Positions 1-7,511 of a DNA stretch of 64,000 bases are shown here, piece after piece. The notes beneath the pieces are model-generated. The model was given only the letters and a program-made list of their open reading frames with translations. It was not told where the DNA came from and did not search any database. A program made the translations under genes and the position numbers. Origin of the DNA: Sphingomonas sp. 3P27F8 (GTDB taxonomy: Bacteria > Pseudomonadota > Alphaproteobacteria > Sphingomonadales > Sphingomonadaceae). Where the stretch lies: positions 372,001-436,000 of the forward strand of contig NZ_SCNL01000002.1 of assembly GCF_005502745.1 (NCBI RefSeq), written 5' to 3'. Position 1 is the first letter of the stretch; each line of letters starts with the position of its first letter.

Positions 1-434
1 ATCGCGCGCGCCAGATGATCGCCCTCATGCCAATTGTCGACAATGCCGCTCCAGATCAGGTGGCTGACCGCCGCGACGAATGGCAAGCCGCGTCCGCGCT
101 CCGCCGCAAGCTGACCCAGCCGGCTGAGGCGGTGGATATAGGGCTGCTCCTGCGGGTAACTGCGCGTCGCCATGTCCATGACGACCGGATCCGGGCGCGG
201 CCAGCGATAAGGCAGGCCCAGAAAGGCTGCCGTCCGCACGGTATCGCGCATCAGATAGCTTACCCAGAGGGGATCGCCGTTGCTGAAGAATTCCGGCTGA
301 CGCACCGCAATCGGACGCACGACACGCAGATTGCAACGCACATCGAAATCCCGCTCCAGTGCCACCAGTCGCGGCGTGACGAAATAGCTGTAGGGCGATC
401 GGAACGACCAGAAACACTCATAATCCAGCGTCAT
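1..434 (-). CDS. 2-hydroxychromene-2-carboxylate isomerase/DsbA-family protein (partial)
   Basis: Only about 144 N-terminal residues are visible because the gene runs off the left edge of the window. Residues 8-18 read FWSFRSPYSYF, the SPYSYL-type opening of the HCCA isomerase/kappa-GST branch of the DsbA thioredoxin fold, and a later LPYRWPRPDP segment fits the start of the helical insertion. Family members are glutathione-dependent isomerases or disulfide oxidoreductases in the cytosol; the substrate cannot be inferred here. The ATG overlaps the stop of the upstream tetR gene (ATGA at 431-434), so it is probably translationally coupled and the last visible gene of a four-gene operon. Confidence 0.75.
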   Translation of the reverse strand, partial: MTLDYECFWSFRSPYSYFVTPRLVALERDFDVRCNLRVVRPIAVRQPEFFSNGDPLWVSYLMRDTVRTAAFLGLPYRWPRPDPVVMDMATRSYPQEQPYIHRLSRLGQLAAERGRGLPFVAAVSHLIWSGIVDNWHEGDHLARA

Positions 435-1018
435 GCCGCAGGTTCCTCTTGGTGCGAAGCGAGCACCCGTGCGACCGCGCTTTCCACCACCATCCGCGCA
501 CGCGGCACCGGAAGGCCCTGATCCAGCCGCAGCCGCTGCCAGGTTTCGAAGCTCAGCATCAGGTCGATCGTCTCGAGCCCGATCTCATCACCGGCGATCG
601 CCGGCGGCAACAATCCCTGCAAGCGGGCGCGCATCGTCGCCACCACGACGGCATGTCGCTGCTGGATCGTCGCGGAGGCATGACGATGCGCGTCGGCGGC
701 GCGCTTGTACGGCATCAGCCGCTCATAGGTTTCGAGCCGGCGCTCGATCATTTCGGCCAGCTGACCGCGCCAGTCAGTCGCGGTGAACGGGTCCAGCCAG
801 TTCCGATATTCGTCCGCCAGCCGCTCGGCCATGCCCGCGTAGATCGCCTCCATGTCCGCAAACTGGCGGAAAACCGTGCGCAGCCCCACGCCGGCGCGAG
901 CAGCGATCTTCTCGGCGGCGGGCGCGGGATCACCCTCGCCCACCAGCGCGACCATCGCCGCGATGATCTTGCGCCGGCTTGCCTCCGATCGCTTGTGCCG
1001 CCCATCCTCCGCCGCCAT
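431..1018 (-). CDS. TetR/AcrR-family transcriptional regulator
   Basis: A 195-residue protein with an N-terminal helix-turn-helix of TetR type: residues about 12-58 contain the pattern ASRRKIIAAMVALVGEGD followed by AEKIAARAGVGLRTVFRQF, where the recognition helix is expected. The C-terminal two thirds is helical and presumably binds a ligand. It lies inside a minus-strand operon: its start touches the sulfatase stop (TGATG) and its stop overlaps the isomerase start. TetR proteins usually repress their own operon and neighbours. A candidate operator is the inverted repeat at 3113-3127 in the promoter region of this operon, but that link is inference. Confidence 0.85.
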   Translation of the reverse strand: MAAEDGRHKRSEASRRKIIAAMVALVGEGDPAPAAEKIAARAGVGLRTVFRQFADMEAIYAGMAERLADEYRNWLDPFTATDWRGQLAEMIERRLETYERLMPYKRAADAHRHASATIQQRHAVVVATMRARLQGLLPPAIAGDEIGLETIDLMLSFETWQRLRLDQGLPVPRARMVVESAVARVLASHQEEPAA

Positions 1019-2667
1019 CAGTTCGACCAGTAGATATAGGTTTCGCCATTGCGCGGTGGCGTGCCCAACGGCCGATCGATCGCGATCGGCGAGCGGATCA
1101 GCGCCGGCCAGGAAGGCTTTACCTGTTCGGCATCATGCGCGCGGACCAGCGCGGTCAGTCGCCTCACCTCCGCCGGATTGGCGGCGGCAACGTCGCGCTG
1201 TTCGGTCGGGTCGCCCTTCAGCTCATAGAGCAGCGACTGGCGCGGGATATCGAGCAGCTGCAACTTGGCATCGCCATCGCGCACCGCCTGATAGGCGCCA
1301 CTCTTCCAGAACAGGGTACGCCGCGGCATCGGCTGGTGGCGCGCATCGACATAGGGCGCGAGGTCGATCCCGTCGATCACGCGATCCGCTGGTGGCTTCA
1401 TGCCGGCAGCGGCGGTGGCGGTGGCGAAGATATCGAAATGGCTGACCGGGCCGTTCACCCGCGTGCCCGGCGCGATCTTCGCCGGCCAGCGCATGAAGAA
1501 CGGCACGCGGATTCCACCCTCGAAGAAGGTCGCCTTCCAGCCTCGATACGGTCGGTTGATCTCGGGCAGCCCGATGTAATGTGCGCCGCCGTTGTCGCTG
1601 GTGAAGATCACCAGCGTGTTATCGTCCAGCCCGCGCGCCTTCAGCGCCTGCATCACCTGCCCCACCCCGCGATCGAGCGCGCGGATCATCGCGGCATAGA
1701 CGCGCGTGCGGTGATCGGGGATCGCCGATAGCGCGTCATAATCGCTCTTCAGCGCCTGAAGCGGCGTGTGCGGCGCGTTATAGGCGAGATAGAGGAAGAA
1801 CGGCCGGTTGCGATTTGCGTCGATCGCGCGGATCGCCTGATGCGTCAGATAATCGGTCATATAGCGATCGGGATGAAAGCGCTCGCCGCCGTTATATTGC
1901 ACGCTGAACGGCAGGTTCGCCCAAAGGTATTTGTCGATCGGATCGAAATCCTGCTGCGCATTCACGACGTTCGGATCGCGCTGATCCATGAACATCTGCG
2001 CGCCGATGATGAAACCGAGGCTCTCGTCGAAGCCGCGCTGCTCCGGGCGCATCCCGCGCTCTCCACCCAAATGCCATTTGCCGAGATGGATGCTGTGATA
2101 GCCGCCGCCACGCAACATGTCGGCGATCGTGCGCTCGCTGGTCGGGATACCCTTCGCATCAGGCGGGGGATCATGGTCAACCGCCGCCTGATCGAGAATC
2201 GTCTTGTACTGCCATTTGCTCGGAAAGCCCGCGATCGTCTTGGCAAAGCGCGTATCGGTCGGCGTGAACTCAAATCCGAAGCGCGTCGGATAACGCCCGG
2301 TCAACAAGGCCGCGCGCGATGGCGCGCAGGTGGCGTTCCCGGCATAGCCTTGCGCGAAGCTGGCGCCCTGCTGCCCGATCGCGTCAATGTTCGGCGTCTT
2401 GAGCAATCCCCGCGCCACGCCTCCGCCGTTGAAGCTGATATCGTTGTATCCAAGGTCATCCGCCACGATCAGCACGATGTTGGGCGGCCGTTGCGCGGGC
2501 GGCAGCAATGGCCTTGCCGGCCCAGGTTGCCAGGCGATCTCGCGGAACGGATGCACACGCGGCGCGAGCCAGCCGGGCAGATGCAGCAGCACATAATCTT
2601 TCGCCGCAAACCCGGCGACCGCCGCCGCGCCGACGGTGCCGAGCGCGATCTTCTTCCAGCGCTTCAT
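1018..2667 (-). CDS. Sulfatase (arylsulfatase family)
   Basis: A 549-residue type I sulfatase. The signature CAPSR at residues 114-118 carries the cysteine normally converted to formylglycine, and VADDLGYND near residue 68 provides the metal-binding aspartates. The motif HLGKWHLGG further on is also typical. An N-terminal hydrophobic stretch (residues about 7-22) suggests export or membrane anchoring, so the enzyme probably hydrolyses a sulfate ester in the periplasm. The substrate (aryl, steroid or sugar sulfate) cannot be told from sequence. The start overlaps the upstream DUF4345 gene by four bases and the stop touches tetR. Maturation would need a formylglycine-generating enzyme encoded elsewhere. 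Confidence 0.9.
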   Translation of the reverse strand: MKRWKKIALGTVGAAAVAGFAAKDYVLLHLPGWLAPRVHPFREIAWQPGPARPLLPPAQRPPNIVLIVADDLGYNDISFNGGGVARGLLKTPNIDAIGQQGASFAQGYAGNATCAPSRAALLTGRYPTRFGFEFTPTDTRFAKTIAGFPSKWQYKTILDQAAVDHDPPPDAKGIPTSERTIADMLRGGGYHSIHLGKWHLGGERGMRPEQRGFDESLGFIIGAQMFMDQRDPNVVNAQQDFDPIDKYLWANLPFSVQYNGGERFHPDRYMTDYLTHQAIRAIDANRNRPFFLYLAYNAPHTPLQALKSDYDALSAIPDHRTRVYAAMIRALDRGVGQVMQALKARGLDDNTLVIFTSDNGGAHYIGLPEINRPYRGWKATFFEGGIRVPFFMRWPAKIAPGTRVNGPVSHFDIFATATAAAGMKPPADRVIDGIDLAPYVDARHQPMPRRTLFWKSGAYQAVRDGDAKLQLLDIPRQSLLYELKGDPTEQRDVAAANPAEVRRLTALVRAHDAEQVKPSWPALIRSPIAIDRPLGTPPRNGETYIYWSN

Positions 2668-3050
2668 GGCCGCGCGCCCGCAAAAGCGCGGCGCCCGAAA
2701 AGCAGCAGCGCAATCATCAGCGCTTCCACCACCATCGGCGGAAAAGCCGTCGCGGCCGCGCCGTCCGCGATCAGGCTGACCGCTCGCCCCGTGATGGCCA
2801 CGGCGAGCAACGCGATCGGCACCAGCAGCGGCCCACCCTCGCGCCGCCAGGCGCCGATTACCGCAAACACGCCGCCGACCACGAAGAACGCGGTGAAGTC
2901 GGCGCGCAGGGTCGCCATCCCCTGCGTCCCGAGCGGCGACAGGAAGAAGCGCAGCGCCGAGCCCGCCGGATCGAGCAGGAAGCCAAGCCCCAAGATGACG
3001 TTGAACAAGCCGACCAGCGCCACCAGCACCCGCGATAGCTGAGTCATCAT
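2664..3050 (-). CDS. DUF4345-like small membrane protein
   Basis: A 128-residue hydrophobic protein with about four predicted transmembrane helices; it opens with LVALVGLFNVILGLGFLLDP and continues with an acidic/arginine pair (RADFTAFFVVGG) that resembles DUF4345 family proteins. The function of that family is unknown. It is the first gene of the operon that continues into sulfatase, TetR regulator and HCCA isomerase. Two ATG codons stand in tandem (3050 and 3047); a GGGGAGG Shine-Dalgarno sequence lies just upstream, supporting this start. Its four-base overlap with the sulfatase start (2664-2667) suggests coupled translation. Confidence 0.7.
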   Translation of the reverse strand: MMTQLSRVLVALVGLFNVILGLGFLLDPAGSALRFFLSPLGTQGMATLRADFTAFFVVGGVFAVIGAWRREGGPLLVPIALLAVAITGRAVSLIADGAAATAFPPMVVEALMIALLLFGRRAFAGARP

Positions 3051-3172
3051 TTCATCCTCCCCGTTCGTCTTCGACGCAATCCTAACACGCGCGGTGCGAT
3101 CCGCAAGGTATCGGCATTGATAATGCCATAATATCGCGTATCCTGTCGTTCAGGTAATTGTCGGAGGGCAGG
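3051..3172. promoter_or_regulatory. Divergent promoter region with inverted repeat
   Basis: The region separates the minus-strand sulfatase operon from the plus-strand metallo-hydrolase gene. It holds a perfect 6-bp inverted repeat with a 3-base spacer, GGCATT-GAT-AATGCC at 3113-3127, and is locally AT-richer than its surroundings. It is a plausible operator for the TetR regulator encoded at 431-1018. No clear sigma-70 -35/-10 pair can be called by eye. Confidence 0.4.
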
Positions 3173-4261
3173 ATGATGCGCGCGATCGGATGGGTGGGCG
3201 GCGGCGTGGCGCTCGCGCTGACCCTTGCTGTGGCAGCGTTTCCCGGCGCGGTCGGCCGGGGCGCCGCGCGCGCCGCGATCGATGCCCGTGCCGGCGTGGA
3301 CGTCACGCGAGAGCTGCCCGATGGCCTCCACGTGGCGTTGTGCGGCTCCGGCTCCCCGATGCCGGACCCGACCCGCGCCGGAACATGCAGCGTCTTGATC
3401 GCGGGCCGACATGTCTTCGCCGTCGACGCGGGCGAAGGAGGCGCGCGCAACATCATGCTGATGGGCATTCCCACTGGCAGGATCGAGGCGGTGTTCCTGA
3501 CGCATCTCCATTCCGATCATATCGATGGCCTCGGGCCAATGATGCTCTATGCCTGGACTGGCGCGGCGCGCACGCGCCCGCTACCCGTGCACGGGCCAGC
3601 CGGCACCGATAGCGTCGTCGCCGGCTTCGATCGGGCCTATGCGATCGATTCGGGCTTCCGCACCGCGCACCATGGCGCAGGAGTCGCCCCGCCGTCCGGC
3701 GCTGGCGGACGGGGATTGCCATTTGCGCTGCCCCCTCGTGGCGACTGGTCACCCGTGAAAGTTTTCGAAGGCGACGGCCTCACCGTCACCGCCTTTCGCG
3801 TCGATCACGGGCCGGTCGAGCCGGCCGTCGGCTACCGCTTCACGTACAAGGGGCGCTCGATCGTTTTCAGCGGCGATACCAGCGCCACCCGATCGATCGC
3901 CCGCAACGCGCAGGGCGCTGACCTGCTCGTGCATGAAGGGCTGCAACCCCGCCTCGTGGGGTTGATGACGGAGGCGCTGGCACGACGCGGCCAGCCGGGG
4001 CTGACCAAGATCACGCGGGATATCCTGAACTATCACACCTCGCCGGAGGATGCCGCTGCGGAAGCGCAGGCGGCCGGGGTGAGGAACCTCGTCTTCAGCC
4101 ACAACATTCCACCGCTCCCGTCACGGGTGATGTACCCCGCTTTCCTCGGCAGCGCGCGACAACGCTTCGGCGGGACGATCACCGTGGGTGAGGACGGCAT
4201 GGTCTTCAGCCTGCCCGCCGGCCGCACTGGGATGGAGTTCCGCCGCTGGCCGGTGCGCTGA
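3173..4261 (+). CDS. MBL-fold metallo-hydrolase (exported)
   Basis: A 362-residue protein of the metallo-beta-lactamase superfamily. The zinc motif THLHSDHIDG is clear, and later metal ligands are in SGDT and SHNIPP segments, as in RNase Z/arylsulfatase-like MBL hydrolases. The N-terminus (GWVGGGVALALTLAVAAFPGAV) is a signal peptide or anchor, so it likely works in the periplasm. The ATG at 3173 is preceded by GGAGGGCAGG and is preferred over an in-frame TTG 15 bases upstream. It is divergent from the sulfatase operon and convergent with the diguanylate cyclase. Substrate is unknown; a second sulfatase-type or lactonase activity are options. Confidence 0.85.
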   Translation: MMRAIGWVGGGVALALTLAVAAFPGAVGRGAARAAIDARAGVDVTRELPDGLHVALCGSGSPMPDPTRAGTCSVLIAGRHVFAVDAGEGGARNIMLMGIPTGRIEAVFLTHLHSDHIDGLGPMMLYAWTGAARTRPLPVHGPAGTDSVVAGFDRAYAIDSGFRTAHHGAGVAPPSGAGGRGLPFALPPRGDWSPVKVFEGDGLTVTAFRVDHGPVEPAVGYRFTYKGRSIVFSGDTSATRSIARNAQGADLLVHEGLQPRLVGLMTEALARRGQPGLTKITRDILNYHTSPEDAAAEAQAAGVRNLVFSHNIPPLPSRVMYPAFLGSARQRFGGTITVGEDGMVFSLPAGRTGMEFRRWPVR

Positions 4262-4303
4262 CGGCGCACCGCGCGCAGCCTTTCGACTGGGCGGGAGGCA
4301 CGA

Positions 4304-6067
4304 TCAACGCCGGCCGGCGAACGGACGTCCGCTTCCGCGCCGCTCTGGCCGCGCCGGTTCTTCCAGCAGCAGCCGGCGCAATACCACCTGATTGCGGCCG
4401 CCGCGCTTGGCATCATAAAGCGCCTCGTCGGATAGCTTGAACAGCAGCCCGAATTCGGCGGCCGGATGCGTTTCCGCCACGCCGATGCTGGCGGTAACTG
4501 CTTTTCCGCCGATCCGGTCGCTGTGATCGCAATCGGCGATCCCGGCGCGCACGCTCTCCGCGAAACGCTCAAGCACCGCGCCCTCCAGGCCGATACTGAG
4601 CAGGGCGAACTCCTCCCCGCCGATCCGGCCCACGGTGCACATCGCCCCCTCCCACGATGCGATACGCCGGCCGACCCGGTTCAACACCGCGTCCCCGGCC
4701 TCATGACCGTGCATGTCGTTGATCGATTTGAAGCGATCGATATCGACCAGCAGCAATGCTGCCGGCAGCCCGTCGGCGCGCGCGCGATTGAGCAGCGGGG
4801 CGACGCTTTCCACAAAGCCGCGCCGGTTGCGCAACCCGGTCAATGAATCGCGCCGCGCCAGCTCATAGGCCTGAACCTCGCCGGCGCGGGCGCGATCGCG
4901 TTCGATCCGCAGCCGGCCCAGCCGCCGCGTCACCGCGATGACCAGCCATAGCGTCTGCCACGTCGCGGCGAGCAGGATCACCAGCTTCGAACCGCCCCCC
5001 CAGAAACTGTCGTCGATATCGACGAACTGGATCGACGCCAACGTCGCCATCGGCACGGACCACGCCGCCGCGAAATCGCGCGCCTCGCGCGCCCCGCGTC
5101 GCCACGCCAGCGCAACGCATGCCGAAACCGCCAGCAGATCGGCAACTATAAGATAGCCGAGCGCGGCGCCGAGCATCATCAGATCGCCGCCACGCACCAA
5201 GGCGATCGGCACTCCTGCGATCGCCACCGCGCCGCCGAGCACGAGCGTCGCCCGCTTCAACGCGCGTGGCACCAGCCCCGTCGCGAAGGACGTCAGCGCG
5301 CTCATCGTCGCCAGCGTGACGGCGAGGCAGGAAAGAAAGGTACAGAGTTGCGCGGAAGCACTGCCCGCCATGCCGGGCAGCAGCAAGAGATGAAACTGCG
5401 ACCAGACCAACCCCCACAGCAACATGCACACCGCCCATGCGCCGTGCCAGCCAAGATACGGACGACGCACCGCGATCGCGAGCGACAATGTGTAGACGGC
5501 GCCGATCAGCAACAGCATCAGCGCCGCACCGACGGCGGCGGCCAGCCCCATCGCCTGCATCGCCGCTTCGCCCCTGGGCATGAGGCGCGCGTGCACGAGT
5601 TCGTATGCGGCCAGCCGGTCCAGTCGCATCGTCACGGCGGTGACCGGCGTTGCCTCCTCCGGTGCTTCGAACAGGATCTGGCCACCGGCGCGCCAGTGGG
5701 CGCCGAAACGGCCCCCCCTCACCTCCTGCCAGCGCATGGTCCCGTCAGCGTAGGTGAATCCCACCGCGAGGCGATCGAAGCGCGACTGGTGGATCAGCAA
5801 CGCAAGATCGCGCGGGTCGAGCGGCAGACGATCCAGCCGCACCGTGATCCACAGGCTCCCGCGCTGATAGTCGCGCGGCGTACCGGTGCACGAAAAGCGC
5901 AATGACGACAGGATGCTGTCCGCCGCCGCGCGATCGGTGACGGCGTAGCATGACGCGGGCTTGGCGTTCACCGCGCGTGCCTCGGCGGAGAGGCCGCAGA
6001 GCAACGCGAGAAGCGCCAGCGCCAACCGGCACGATATAGTCACCCGCCGTTTTGCGAACGCCCTCAT
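4304..6067 (-). CDS. Membrane diguanylate cyclase (7TM-DISM/GGDEF)
   Basis: A 587-residue sensor enzyme making cyclic di-GMP from two GTP. From the N-terminus: a signal peptide (LALALLALLCGLSAEARA), a periplasmic sensing region of about 150 residues, seven or so transmembrane helices, and a C-terminal GGDEF domain. The active-site loop is GGEEF at about residue 483, so the cyclase should be catalytically competent; RDSLTGLRNRRGF marks the domain start. The ATG at 6067 is chosen because it begins a good signal peptide; an upstream in-frame TTG at 6142 would add 25 residues. No phosphodiesterase partner is nearby. Confidence 0.9.
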   Translation of the reverse strand: MRAFAKRRVTISCRLALALLALLCGLSAEARAVNAKPASCYAVTDRAAADSILSSLRFSCTGTPRDYQRGSLWITVRLDRLPLDPRDLALLIHQSRFDRLAVGFTYADGTMRWQEVRGGRFGAHWRAGGQILFEAPEEATPVTAVTMRLDRLAAYELVHARLMPRGEAAMQAMGLAAAVGAALMLLLIGAVYTLSLAIAVRRPYLGWHGAWAVCMLLWGLVWSQFHLLLLPGMAGSASAQLCTFLSCLAVTLATMSALTSFATGLVPRALKRATLVLGGAVAIAGVPIALVRGGDLMMLGAALGYLIVADLLAVSACVALAWRRGAREARDFAAAWSVPMATLASIQFVDIDDSFWGGGSKLVILLAATWQTLWLVIAVTRRLGRLRIERDRARAGEVQAYELARRDSLTGLRNRRGFVESVAPLLNRARADGLPAALLLVDIDRFKSINDMHGHEAGDAVLNRVGRRIASWEGAMCTVGRIGGEEFALLSIGLEGAVLERFAESVRAGIADCDHSDRIGGKAVTASIGVAETHPAAEFGLLFKLSDEALYDAKRGGRNQVVLRRLLLEEPARPERRGSGRPFAGRR

Positions 6068-6153
6068 GACCGCGCCTGTGGCACGAAAGGGTTGGCAAAG
6101 CTTTACTCTTTTCGCCCAGCTGCAACAATTTAGCGGCAGCAAGGCCCGTCGCG

Positions 6154-6819
6154 CTATCCCGTTGACAGCGCTCGACGCACGCTTGGCAGCAGGCGCGCGA
6201 CGATGATCGTCACGCCTCGGGCGTTGGGATGCAGCCCGTCGGGCTGAAGCAGGCGCGGATTCGCCGCCACACCATCGAGAAAGAACGGATAGAGCGGCGT
6301 GCGATGCGCCCTGGCCAGTGCAGGATACATGCCGTCGAACGCCCGGACGTAATCGGGGCCGAGATTTGGCGCGGCGCGCATCCCGGCGAGCAGCACCGGG
6401 ATGCGGCGGTTGCGCAGCTCGATCAGGATCGCATCGAGATTCGCGCGCGCCTGCGCCACCGGCAGGCCGCGCAGCATATCGTTCGCGCCAAGCTCGACGA
6501 TCACCAGATCAGGCGTCGCTCCCAAGCCCCGCAGGCCCCATCGCAGGCGCGCGCGGGCCTGCGCGGCCGTATCCCCGGCGACACCGCCGTTGCGCACCGT
6601 GGCGGCTACACCGGCGCGGCGGAGCGCCGCCTGCAACTGCGCGGTAAAGCCCTGCGCGGGGGGCAGGCCATAGCCTGCGCTCAGGCTGTCGCCGAACGCC
6701 CAGATCAGCGGCGCGCGCGGCGCGGCCTGCGCGGCCGGCACGATACCGGCGAACAACAGCAATGCGAGATGGACAATTGCCCATCGCCGTCCATATCGCT
6801 TGAACCGTGACCCGATCAT
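6154..6819 (-). CDS. tesA: Arylesterase/lysophospholipase L1 (TesA-like SGNH hydrolase)
   Basis: A 221-residue GDSL/SGNH esterase. Block I is FGDSLSAGYG with the nucleophilic serine, GANDML supplies the oxyanion asparagine, and DGLHPNARG near the C-terminus holds the Asp-His pair. An N-terminal hydrophobic signal (IVHLALLLFAGIVPAAQA) indicates periplasmic location, as in E. coli TesA. The ATG at 6819 has a strong GGGGAGGG upstream. It starts 13 bases inside the divergent ybbA gene, so the two 5' ends overlap; the tesA/ybbA/ybbP neighbourhood is conserved in many proteobacteria. Confidence 0.9.
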   Translation of the reverse strand: MIGSRFKRYGRRWAIVHLALLLFAGIVPAAQAAPRAPLIWAFGDSLSAGYGLPPAQGFTAQLQAALRRAGVAATVRNGGVAGDTAAQARARLRWGLRGLGATPDLVIVELGANDMLRGLPVAQARANLDAILIELRNRRIPVLLAGMRAAPNLGPDYVRAFDGMYPALARAHRTPLYPFFLDGVAANPRLLQPDGLHPNARGVTIIVARLLPSVRRALSTG

Positions 6820-7511
6820 CCCTCCCCGATAGCGCGCTGATCGAAGCGCGCAACGTATCCCTTGCGCTCGGCCGCGCGCCCGCGCGGGTGGAAATCCTGC
6901 GCGCGATCGATCTGCGCGTCGAAGCCGGCGAGAGCGTCGCGCTGCTCGGCCCGTCAGGATCGGGCAAATCATCGCTGATGGCGATCCTTGCCGGGCTGGA
7001 GCGGCCGAGCGGCGGCACGGTGCGCGTGGCGGATCTGGATTTCTCGGCCCTGGACGAGGATGCCCTGGCCATTGCGCGGCGAGGGCGGATTGGCATCGTG
7101 CTCCAGGCATTTCACCTGTTGCCGACGATGACGGCGCTTGAGAATGTGGCGGTGCCGCTCGAACTCGCCGGCGAGCCGGAGGCGTTCGCGCGCGCCACGG
7201 CCGAGCTTGCCGCTGTCGGGCTGGCGCATCGCATCGATCATTATCCCGCGCAGCTTTCAGGCGGCGAGCAGCAGCGGGTCGCGATCGCCCGCGCCCTCGT
7301 CTCGCGGCCCGCGCTGATCTTCGCCGACGAGCCGACCGGCAACCTCGACACCGCCACGGGCGCCGCGATCATGGATCTGCTGTTCGCGCGCCACGCCGCG
7401 AGCGGCACGACCCTGTTCATCATCACCCACGATCCGGCGCTGGCGGCGCGCTGCGCCCGCGTGATCGATCTGGCGGATGGCCGGATCATCGACGATCGGC
7501 GCACCGCTTGA
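6807..7511 (+). CDS. ybbA: ABC transporter ATP-binding protein (YbbA-like)
   Basis: A 234-residue ABC ATPase of the LolD/MacB-like (MJ0796) group. Walker A is GPSGSGKSS, the signature is LSGGEQQRVAIARAL, and Walker B ends ALIFADEPTGNLD. It pairs with the FtsX-type permease encoded immediately downstream (four-base overlap at 7508-7511). Such YbbA-YbbP systems sit beside tesA and are thought to move lipophilic or envelope substrates rather than act as importers. The start is GTG at 6807, inside the 5' end of divergent tesA; no better start is visible before the conserved N-terminus. Confidence 0.9.
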   Translation: MTRSSLPDSALIEARNVSLALGRAPARVEILRAIDLRVEAGESVALLGPSGSGKSSLMAILAGLERPSGGTVRVADLDFSALDEDALAIARRGRIGIVLQAFHLLPTMTALENVAVPLELAGEPEAFARATAELAAVGLAHRIDHYPAQLSGGEQQRVAIARALVSRPALIFADEPTGNLDTATGAAIMDLLFARHAASGTTLFIITHDPALAARCARVIDLADGRIIDDRRTA

